Below are positions 24,996 through 36,900 of a DNA stretch of 64,000 bases, piece after piece. The first letter of the stretch is position 1. Every line of letters starts with the position of its first letter. The DNA is from Chiridota heheva (taxonomy: Eukaryota; Echinodermata; Holothuroidea; Apodida; Chiridotidae): contig JAIGNY010003313.1 in NCBI GenBank assembly GCA_020152595.1, positions 223,501 through 287,500 of the forward strand, written 5' to 3'. Below the pieces are notes generated by a model. It made no database searches, was not told the origin of the DNA, and saw nothing but the letters and a program-made list of their open reading frames with translations. A program made the translations under genes and the position numbers.

Positions 24996-27900
24996 GGTTA
25001 AATGTGCTTTTTAAATACTCAATTTAAATACTGCTTCTCTCTTAAAGATTAGCAGTGGGAGTTCAGACCTAGATCTATTGAGTTGTATTCCAGACGCTAA
25101 AACCCGTAACTTCATGATCTTCATCTTTTGTAAATAGTTTTCCTGTGTGTATCCTGTAACTTGAACCAGCATATTCTGCAATAAATTTTGTGATCATAAC
25201 CTAATGCTATCTGTGTGACTTAGTTTTGTTTTGGAAGCTACCACCTGTTTTAATCAACTTTGTTTTATTTTGGACTCGGATATTTATTCAATCAACAACC
25301 TACACCCCATGTTACCGATCTGCCTTAAAGACATCATATTTTACACTGCAGGTCACTTTTCAACACACACATGCAATCTTTGAAATACACGTTTGTTTGT
25401 TTGCTTGATGAAGGCTTAACGGCACCGCGACACAAGGGTCAAATTGTGCTGGAGAGGTTAGATTATTCCAGAGGAAGGGAAAAAAGTTAATAGGAGAAGT
25501 CTGATAGAAGGACAGGAGCTAATAGCAAAGAACCTGGAACCGAAAGAGGAAGTGCAGGGGTGCAAAAAAAGGGAAAAGGTAGAGGAATGGGGGAGGACTA
25601 AATATGGTTGTAGAGGGAGGTATGGTGAAGGAAGAGATATTTTTATCTGGGGAGTTATTCCAAAAGAGCTCGGCTATGGAGTTGTGAGGGGTGAAGGTAG
25701 CTCTGGGGAGGTTGTACAGGGGACAGGCAAGGAGGATATGGTGGACAGTGAGGGGGAAATAATAATTATTGCAGAGGGGTGGGGAATCCAGTAAGGAGGT
25801 AGGGGTGGGTGAGGTGGAGGTGGGGCGGGTGAGGTAAAGGTGGAGGTGGGTGAGGTGGAGGTGGAGGTGGGTGAGGTGGGGTGAGTGAGGTGGAGTGGGT
25901 GAGGTGGATGGTGGGGTGGATGAGGTGGAGATGGGGTGGGTAAGGTGGAGGTGGGGGTGAGGTGGAGGTGGAGGTGGGGGGGGGTGGGTGAGGTGGAGGT
26001 GGGGTGGGTGAGGTGGAGGTGGGGGTGGGTGAGGTGGATGTGGGGTGGGTGAGGTGGAGGTGGGGGTGGGTGAGGTGGGGGTGGGGGTGGGTGAGGTGGA
26101 GGTGGGGTGGGTGAGGTGGAGGTGGGGTGGGTGAGGTGGAGGTGGGGGGTGGGTGAGGTGGAGGTGGGGTGGGTGAGGTGGAGGTGGGGGTGGGTGAGGT
26201 GGAGGTGGGGTGGGTGAGGTGGAGGTGGGGTGGGTGAGGTGGGTGTGGCCTATTCTAAGGCAGGTAATGTGGACATTGTCTTTTCAGGAGACTGAGGTTG
26301 TGGATGATGGGTTTGGTTGGACTGGATGTTGTGGACTTTGTTATTATCGGTAACTGGCGGGGTCGGTGTTGTCCTTCCCTGGTTTGGGGATGGGGGTGAT
26401 GATAGCTGTCCTCCAGATATGAGGAAAAGAGTGTGAGGACCAAATTTGGTTGAGGATGGTGAGTAGGGTAGCTGTGGCCTTGTTGGAGAGGTGTTTCAGG
26501 AACTGGTAGGGGACGTTATCTGGGCCCTTGGAGGTGGGTGGTTGGTTTAGTTGTATAGTTCCTGAGGGCTTTTTTCCTGCTCTTGATGGCTGTTTTGCAG
26601 TCATCATTGAAGCAGTGGTTGTGGATGGTTTGGGAGCTTGGAGATTTTGGGAATGGAACAGATGGCAAAGTTGAGAAGTGATGTTAGAAATGAAGTTAGA
26701 AATGGGATCCTCACCCTCGAGAAGATGGGGGGGGACAGGTGAGAGTTAGAAAGGGTTTTGAAAAGGAGTCAGTTGGCTTTCTTAAGGTTCCAGTTGGGGG
26801 TGTGGTCAGTGGGGGGTTGGAGTGAATCAGGAGAGGGTAATGGTCACTGCCACAAAGGTCAGCAGTAACCTAGCTTCCAGCCAAAATCAAGGAGGCATAT
26901 GGGAACTTTACATGCATTTGCTTATCACTCCTACACACATACCAGTTTATCGTAGGAAAACTGCTTTGAAAATCAGAGTACACGTGTTCCCAAGACAATT
27001 GTACAAAAATTGTTGTCTCAAGTGAACTGGCTAAGTCGGTATGAGTAATTTGTTCTCTTTCCCATGGTGTACTATTCAATGGTCTTCATTACACTTCATC
27101 ACATGTAATTTTTTGATTGAAAATAAAGTGTTTTTGTTTTTTTACCCATTTTATGTGCTTGCATATTACAAGTTCAGTGACTTTGTTGATCTTTGTTGAG
27201 TCACAGCTCCGGTAATATTTTATCAATTATAAAGGCTAAGCTTGTAAAAGTTTGATAAATATGTATAACAATACGTATGTTAAAATCATTCTAATTGGAC
27301 AATGTTTGTAATATGTACAATTGCCGTTAACAAACTTCAAACAGCTTCTAATCCCAAGCTCATTTAAACCTTATGATTATTCATATATATGCTGTAATCT
27401 ACATTTCAAGAGTTGTAATCATGTTGCGTGAGCTATTCCCTGTTGTGTAAGCAATTCCCTGTTATGTGTACGCAATTCCCTGTTGTGTGTACGCAATTCC
27501 CTGTTGTGTGTACGCAATTCCCTGTTGTGTGTACGCAATTCCCTGTTGTGTGTACGCAATTCCCTGTTGTGTGGACTGTCCAGCACTGTACTGGAAATTT
27601 CATTTACTGCTCAGAAATGCTGTAATCATTCCAATATGTTGGTTTAGCGGATAGACATGTCAATGCAGGTGAGGGAACCTGTGGCGGGGTGAAGATAGGT
27701 CAGGGAATTGGTGTTGAGTAAAGAGAGGCTGTGCTGTCAAAGAGTGTATTCGATGAGCTAAGCCTCTGGGGGTAGTAATATTGGAGCCCCACAAGAGGTT
27801 GTGGACATTGAAGTCACCAAGGATGAAAGGGAAGGGGAGCTGAGAGATAAGATTGTTAAGGCTGGTTGGATGAACATCGACGTTGAGGAAAGAGGGGGGG

Positions 27901-30900
27901 GAGATACATTAGATATTGCAAAGACTAAAGGTTTTGTGGAGGGAGATAGAAATACAGATGGCCTGATGGTCAGTGTTCACAAGAATATGGCTGTGTGGGA
28001 TGTCATGTCTAACGAGAATGGAGACACCTCACAGGCCCTTCCGTCGTCCTCTTGATGTTTATGGTAGCAAGAGAAGTTATAAGCTATTCAGTGGTCAGTG
28101 GTTTTCAGGAAGGTTTTTTGTAGGCAGAAGACGACTGGATTAAACGTGGTGGCCAATTTCTTCCGAGGTGACCTTGAGGCTCCTGATGTTCCATTGTACA
28201 ATGTTGTGAATGTTATTGTAGTTGTTTCTGTTGTACGTCATGAGGAGTGGAGGGGGAGAGGTATCCACAACAAGATCTGAGTCATTTAATGTGAAGAAAA
28301 AACATTTCATTCCATCTTTCAGCTGTCATTTGATTGTATTTCAAATTCTAACATGGGTATCATGCCTGCAAACAATCCAACAAAAGCTGTTCCTGTACAA
28401 TGTGATCTTACGGTATCATCTAAGCACTCTTGTGGTACAGGGAAAGCACTCCATAGCTATAATGTGCTAGTTTCACTTTTGAATCATTCATTCTTCAACT
28501 CCTCATTCAAAACTTCCTCCATTTAGCTTTCAAAACTTGTTGATCTTGGACATGATATTTACAGAGTACAAGTTTGCATTATGCACTGTAAGATATTAAT
28601 GTTGGATTGTTGTGCTGTTCATTAAAGGTATATGGAAGTGTAGAGGCAACAGTAACTAAATTGCTTTCAAATAATGAACAAGACATCAATGATGTTAAAG
28701 CTCAACCCATAGTAGTGAAAAAAACAATTGACTGGTTTTATTTTAAAAACAATTTCATTTTTGTCATATCTGATATTTTCAATTTGAAATTCAAATGCAA
28801 TTTAAAGATTTTCTTAAAGTTTACTCATTTTTTGGGCAATTATTTATTATGTTAAAATTCCAACAGTTTTACAGTTTCAAAGCGAGCATGTATCGTTTAC
28901 ACGCATTTAGTACCGTAATTTTCGGAAAGTACACCAAAATTGTTCCAATTTAAGTAAAAAAATCACACAACCAGTATAGCAAAAGTATTGACCCCATTGC
29001 CCAAATAAACGCTAGAGTTTTGCTTTCCAAATCGTGAAAAGTTTACTTCTACAGCATAAATCATCATTTTTATGGAAAATATGCATGGAAATTCAGTTTA
29101 GTAATAACAGAAAACTTCCCTTCAATGTCTTTTATTCTCAAATTCGCATAATTTTTTTGCAGTACTTGCTAGGTCTTTCACTGTGAAAATCTTGCGTACT
29201 ATGATACCTTGCCATAAAAGATTTCAAAACTTTGCCACCACCCCGGAAGTTCTGATCATATCAGTATCCTCTCAAAATGGCCAAGGCATACAGAATTTCA
29301 GTTCTGTTAAAACTTTTTTTTGTTCCTTTATTTTGCAATATTTTTTCTTTCTTGCAAAATTTATTTGACTCATCAGGAATATTTACATGTAAATGTACCG
29401 ATTGTCATGATTTGAGTAATTTGACCGTGTGTTATTTTGGTCAATTTAACAGCTTATAAAACGGACCTTGATTGAGTGGGATAGCCTTACATGTACGTAT
29501 GGCCTTATTTTTAGTTTCATTGTTTACTGCTGCACATTCACGGTGCATTTTACAAGTTACTCAGATTTCGGCAAAATCAAAGTGCAAAATATCCCCATTC
29601 ATAGGTGATTACTGCACATTTATGATTCTCGCATTTAATAAGGCAATGATGAAATAACTATCTTTAGGAGGAAAGGTCTATCAATCATTCATGGGTTTTG
29701 CACAAAGTCCTCCCAAGCATATGTATATTCATATTTAGGTTCAACCAAGGACTAATCTGATTCGCTTCACTGAACAGCAGTTATGTAGCTTTAGCCCCAG
29801 ATGAATGACCTATTGTGTACAATGTAACAGTTGCTGGTTTCTAACAAGTGAACTGTGAATAAACATGAAGATGCTGTCAGTTAAGAAGGTATATATTACC
29901 TCTGTGTTGTGTATGGTGTAACAATAGCTGACTAGCAGTCAATGAATTGTGAAGAGTCTCTGGGTTGAATGGTGTGGATTACCCGATTTTCAGAAAATCG
30001 AAGGTGTCAGGTTGGAGGGGTCTAAGGGCCGAAAATTCTTAATGGGTTATGCTAATCAGGTTTACATCAGTTTGTAAAAGTCATTGATATGCAGAATGTG
30101 TGTGTCATTGAATCATGACTGCTGAACGGTCACAGCTCTACTGACAACAACAGGCCAGTGTAAATCTGTGGTAAATAGAGATACCAAAATTCAACAAGAA
30201 ACAAACAATTACAACTCTATCTTTCTCAGAAAATAAATTATCCTCGGCGTGACAATGCACTGCAACAATACTGTTCGATTATGCAACAAGTGATTAAGAG
30301 CGTGAGAATTATTGAGTTCGACAGGTACATACTGGTTCTGAATATAAGATGGCAAGGTTAAGTGTACACTGACAACTCACGTGTAATTATCACGAAAATG
30401 TCATAACCCCGATCCAAAAATTTGCATATTCATCAAATTATTTGAATTCTGATTGCAAAATGGTTTTCGTCAAACACACTGTGATTCGCTTGTAAGATCT
30501 AGCCACTACACGATATGCATTATTAACAACAGATGCACACATGAAGCTATAGTTAGTAGGAAACACATGTACTTTATGAATGGGGACTGTATGAGGACCT
30601 CCGGTAGTTTTGACACAAGGGTCAAATTGTGCCTGAGAGGTTAGATCATTCTAGAAGTAGAAAGGGAAAAAACAGGGGGAGATTGAGAGAAATACGAGAA
30701 CTAAAAGCCAGAGAGCTGGGATCGAGAGAGGAGGTGCATGGGTGAAGAAAACAAAAGTAGAGAGAGGGGGGTGAGAGAGGAGGACTAAATATGGTTGTAG
30801 AGGGAAGCATGATAAAGGAAGGAGATAATTTTATCCTGAGGATTTTTCTGGAAGAGCTCGGCCATTGAGTTGAGGGGAGCTAGGGAAGCTCTGGGAAGGT

Positions 30901-33900
30901 TGTACAGGAGGCAAGCAAGGAGAACATTATGGACTGTGTGTGTGAGGGTGCAATGGCAATTGTTGCAGAGGGGTTGGGGGGAGCCAATAGGGAGGTGGGA
31001 GTGAGTAAGGTGGGTGTGACCTATTCTAAGACGGGTAATATAAACGTTGTCGACACGAGAGAGGTTGTGGATGGTGGGTTTGATTGGAATGGTGGGCAGT
31101 GCAAAAATTATGGGCACCTGACCTCAAGTCCAGCTAAAATTGTTAGTGTTTTCTACAGGGGCTCAGCAAACAAACTTTTTTCCAGTGTTTTTTAAGTTGC
31201 ATATATTATGCCACTGAAGTTGCCCATCCACTGAAAGAAGCTTGAAACTTTGTCACCTTTTCATCTTTATGTATAAACCCGACTACTTTTTGGGCTCTAT
31301 AACAGATAGCAACAACAAACAAACATGCTATGTTCAGGAAGTATCTTCAACCACTGTTTCATACTGGTACACCCTAGTTTCATTCTTGACTACTTCCTGC
31401 TCAAGGACACAAACTGTATTTCACTTCAACTTTAAGGACTTTTTTTTTTTTGATTTGAAATTTTGTGCTGTTCATCTATAGTACTTTCATTACTATTCAA
31501 CATTACTTTCATTATATTAATTAAGCAGGCCTATGGGGCATGCCTTCAAGGCTGGGGTCACTGCTATGCATTATTTGCAGGGTATTTTAATTCTTAAGGT
31601 TCTGAGTTCTGCCTTCATTAAATTTACAACAGGTTTTTATTTTTTACATTATATGCATACTTATTACTTACATAACATCCATTAATTAGAAAGTAATGCG
31701 CATGTTTGTTAGTCAGTTTCACATTCGTTTGAGAGTTCTAAAATTCAATTCATTTAAATCATATTTAAGATTTCATTGTACTTTCTTTATTGAACCTGAT
31801 GCTATCATCATCACTGAAATTTAATAAGTACAGATATGGTGCGCAAAAAGCCAATCCTTCAACAGTGACAGTTAAGCCAGGATTTTGATGCTGGATATTC
31901 AACAGACTATAAGTTTTCTGTGGGGAAAGTGGGGGAAAAGCGATCTTGTGGGGCACATGAGAAATGTGTATACCAAAATACACATGTTGATAAAAGGAAA
32001 TACATAAAATTCTTTCAAAGCTGGAAGATTTACTTATACTGCATAGGAAGATTTACTCATACTGCACTTTTATTTTTCAGATTAAATCAAAATTGATCAT
32101 GTTGTTGAGAAAAATCCTAATTTAGGTCTAAAGGTTATGTGCTGCATAGGAAATTTCACAAAGCAAGGGAAAATTGATTCGCAGGGAATTTCTTTCTGAT
32201 CACGGCTAATGCATTGTAAAAGTCTGGCAGAATTAAATCTAAACACTAAAGAACTTTATGATGACTTCAAAACCAATCCTTACCTCAGTGCCAACAATCT
32301 AGTTTGCCCATTGACTTGAACAGATGTTAATGAATATCTGTATATGTCAGAAACTGCAAGCACTGTAGAATAACAATCAAATCAACATTTACTTCCTGTT
32401 TAAATATGCAGATTGTACTTGCAATTTTAATTACTCTACAAAGAGCTGTAGTCTAGTAAATGTTTTGCTATTTACATTTCCTGTACATAAATACAGATCC
32501 TAGCTGTCAAGAACAACAGCCACGATATCAGTAAATGTTTAATAGGATCAGTGGATGTTTAATAGGATCAGTGGATGTTTAATAGGATCAGTGGATGTTT
32601 AATAGGATCAGTGGATGTTTAATAGGATCAGTGGATTTTCAATCAAAACAAAGCAATAATTTTTTCAAATTTCTCATGACTCTAAATGATATTAATATGT
32701 TTACCTTTAAGAGGGCTTTCAACTATTTAAATAAAACTATTTTGTTTTTTGTTGCAAATTAATGTTTTGTCCCACCCTTGATAAACATAAATATTAACTA
32801 AATTCAGTATACTGGCATGGCCATAAAGTGAGGGGTCTTGCTGTGATTTTATGTCAACATCCAAAAAGTATGAGGGTACAGGAAACCTTGAAAACACTAT
32901 TTCTTAAAAAGTGAGGGTCCTGATGGGGCCCCCTCCCCTCCCATCAATTTCTGCATGGTTAGACCACCAATGCTCATACCTCCTTTGCCCATGCCCATTA
33001 ATAACAAGTTGAAATAAAGTCTGCCGAGTGGGGATACCATTACATGACAACTCTTCCATTAAGCAGCCCCATGCACCCACATATTAATACTCAGTACATT
33101 ACAGACCAAAGCAGCCCTTACCGTATGTATCTGTCCAGTGTCTACTAGGTACAACATGTTACTTTAACAAACTGCTTTCAGATAAGTAGTATTTGGCCCA
33201 TTTTTTTCATGAATATTATCAGACGTGATTTCTCATGACTCCCGCACCCTTGTACGACACCACCACAGGTGGATAGTAACATACCAAGATAAACCCAGGA
33301 TTTGTCATCACAACTCCCTAGAAAAATATAACATGAAGCCATGCCTTCAATTATCTTCAAGAAACAATTCAAGATCTATAAGACAGCTACAAAAGCTGTC
33401 TGTTTATTCATCTATCACCATGACCATTAAATTCTGAATAAAACAAGACTTCTTAGTCCTGAAATTTATCCAAATTGATCTATTATTCAAAATATACTGC
33501 AGCTCAGCAGTGCCAACACCAAAGTTTCTATCAGAACTGCTTATAAGAAGTTGCATATAACAGGGTCCCCTGTTATTTTCACTGGTCTCCAAACATCAGG
33601 AAATTCATCACTTATTCGTACGGATTACCAGTCTGCAATCCAATGGTGATTTTTGGGGTGGGCCAAAATTAGTCACACCAGGTTGTTATTAAAATCACAC
33701 TATAGTGCCATAAGGTGGCACTGCGCATGCGCTGCATGTACTTAATGGCGGCATAGGTCCAGGGTCCTACTTAAGGGCCCTTGGTGTGGTCCAGTGGTGA
33801 AGACCTGGGAGGGGTTCAGGGAGCGAAGCCCCCCGAAGCTCTGCGATTTGGGGTATTTTGAAAGTCCAAAATGTCCCATTTTGATAACATATTTTCTATT

Positions 33901-36900
33901 TTCATAGTTTTTCTCATGCCATCCACTCTGCCAACTACTGGAGAAAAATAAGAAGAGAATACTTGCTCTGGGGATTGATATTAAAGATGATTTACCTATA
34001 CAGAAAACTTGAACTGGGAATTTGGGAAATCATTAACATCAAATTAAAAAATTAGGTCAAATTAAAGCAAAATTAAAGAAAATTTTGTTTAAAGTTATAG
34101 AAATGTTGCGTAAAATCAAAGAAAACTGCATGTCCATAAATGAAGAAAATTGAAGAAAATATCCTCTACATTTTTTATTTTTTGCAGGGGGCGGGGGGGA
34201 GGGGTATGTGCACACAATGTACAAATGTAGCGACGAGTGACACTGAGTGATGTACATTAGGTCTATTTGTATTATCCAAAACCCATATAAAACAACAGTG
34301 CATAGCATCGGTGGCACGTATGTAATTGGATGCAAGACCAAATCACTAAGTAATGCTAATGAATGATGATTAATTCAACGAATACTTAAATAACAGAGGA
34401 AAAATAAAGTTGTCCTGAATGCATACATATATAATATACATACAAATTCATGGCCAATATGCCTTGAGGACATTTTATAAACCTGGCTTGGCATACATTT
34501 ACTAAAGATATTCTTTGCCCCTTCCCCCCCCCCCCATCCCCCTCCCTTCCTTGAAATAAGTTAAGCATGAGCTTAGCTACCAACCAACGTATGATAATCT
34601 TTATTTCACAACCTTTGAAACTCAAGTTGAGCATCAATTTTTTTGGAGATCAGTCATCGGAATTTACCATCACTGGTCTCCAAATTTCGCCGAGTGGTCT
34701 CCAATCTTGGTACCAATTAGTATGTTAAAAGAGGCCCTGGCATATAACCTGAAAAGAATTTATTACCACAAATTGGCAGGTCCTGACAAATTGCCAATTC
34801 TTACTGCTTGGTATGGTACTTTACCATAAGCAGTGGTACCTTACCATCAGCAGAAAGTTACTAGAGAGAGATATTACTACCTCTTTTCTTATAGAGGGTA
34901 TAGACCTTATAAATATATCTCTTATTATTTCAGTATTTAAGAAAAGGTATCGTCCCAAATTCAGAAGTGGATGCCTCCTGTGCTGGTAATGTAACTTCCA
35001 GTTTTCAATTCTTTTTTATTGATTGCGAAAAATCTGTGATGTTATCGATAACATAGGCCCCTATGTTTGGTTTGGCGGATGTGTGATCGATAACATCGCA
35101 GATTTCTTACGATCAATACGGTAAATGGAAAACCAGAAGTGACTTTACCAGCACAGCGGTGTTCACTTCTAAAGGTTTTTATAGGACGACGCCTTTCCTT
35201 TAACATATTTACACACATACTCAATACACATCTGACAACCAGCCCCTGAGAATAAAGCATCACAACAGAAATTGAATTTAAAGCTCTTCAGGCAGGTGGC
35301 AGCAACTTAAGCTTAATTTCAAACAAATATGCTATAAAGCAAGAAACTGTTCATCACAATCACTTCAAAATTGTTCATTTACAGTATTTTGAATTGTATG
35401 ACCTTATAGTAATGAATTATGCAAATTTGCTATGTAAATTTATGATACCACAAAGAGAATACCTATGAATTTCTTTGTTAACACTTATTGTTTAATTTTC
35501 AATCCTTCAGCTTCACTTTTGTTTTTCGAGTGAAAGCAGTTAAGTGAGTGTAATTTAGGACAGAAATTGACAGATTTAGTACAGATTTTGAGTTGTCTCC
35601 TTTTTCATACATCACCACTATTAGCGGTAACTGCAGGTGCATTTGTTGTCATGTAAAGACTATTCTCTCCCCGGGAAGGGGGAGGGGGTACTTCCATATG
35701 TGAGGTTTACATACATGTGCCGCCTGAGCAGTTGCCTTTTTCAGAATTTTTGTAGTGCAGGTATCAAAAATCCAATCTCTCATACTGCTGGTCTAAAAAA
35801 AAAAATGCATATTTTTATACTACAAGGTATCAAAAATCACTTATTTTCTTACTGCAGGTATCAAAAATCACTTGTTTTCATACTGGAGATATCAAAATCA
35901 CAAACTGTCATACTGCAGTTACCAAAAAAAAATTCTCACACTGCAGTCTAATTTTGAAATTCTGGGCAGCACATACCTACCACTTTAGTATGGAAGTCCC
36001 CCCCCCCCCTCCCCCCCTCTCCCTTCTGGGATTCTCTCGTCAAAAGCTAAAGCTCTTTCTGCTAAATGTAAAATCTGTACCTGTCCATTTACCTCTAAGA
36101 CTAAGAGAACACTAATATATTACCTTTAGAAATGATAAAATAAGATTTCAATCAGTAGCTGCACCAGGGTTTTGGTCATGGGAGAAAGGAGATGGGCAAT
36201 CTTTTTCTCATGGGGGGGAGGGGGGAAGCATATCAATCAGAAAAATTATGTGACTGCAAAAATTTCTGGGGGAAAAAGGGGGGAAAGCAATCTAGTGGGT
36301 AAGAAATGACCCCCTTATGCCCCATGTAGTGCCACCACTGATTTCAAAGAAATACGATAATAAGCTGATGGCTGATTTTTTATGTCATAAAAGTTAAATC
36401 TCAAAAATACTGTGACAGCCCCTCTGCTATGATATTTCAGCCTGACAATACCCCAGCCAAGCTTCTTTGCTGGTCGGGTTCTTCACACCCAACATTTTGA
36501 TTTTTGTTTTTGTTTCCAACCATATGTGTATAGGCACAGATCCGGTCTATTGCACTTTACACCTAGATTTGCCAGACTATTCATTGTACATCAATTTACG
36601 ACTATTTCTATTTCACGTAATTGTAACACAAGTTTACTTTTCATGCTTATTTGGTAATAAACAATAGGTACAAAAGGATCATCAATATAAAACTCAACAA
36701 TATCTTGTTTGAAAAAGTACCTAGATCTAACAAGGTCATGCGGATAACCAGATTTCATCACACCTTGCAAAATGCTCAAAAAAATTGCCTTAGAAGATGC
36801 ACAACTTCCTTGGACTACAAGCTCAAATCTTTACAGAAAGCTGTATTTTTCTGTAATAAAAACCAGAGAAAGATTTCTAGGAACCAATAAAATGAGTCAC

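Larger units (their letters stand above)
25391..28290 (-). mobile_element. Rearranged APE-type LINE with CAAA tail
   Basis: Read on the minus strand: the endonuclease begins near 28,200 (QWNIRSL), with LGDFNVHN near 27,810-27,830, TGSLTCIDMSIR near 27,650-27,690 and GSDHYPLLIHS near 26,820-26,860. The RT start follows (GPDNVPYQFLKHL, RTAIITPIPKPGKDN, PASYR, 26,607-26,344). It then jumps directly to the C-terminal HNxQS .. LTH region, so the RT core is deleted. A minisatellite (25,795-26,250) replaces part of the C-terminal coding sequence. The 3' end is CCGTTAAGCCTTCATCAAG then CAAA repeats. About 770 bp of unrelated sequence (26,870-27,645) splits the endonuclease. I/Jockey-like, clade uncertain. 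Confidence 0.85.

Noticed and set aside
32815-32985. MITE with CATGGCCATAAAGTG-like ends
   Set aside because: The putative ends match poorly when inverted and no target duplication was found.
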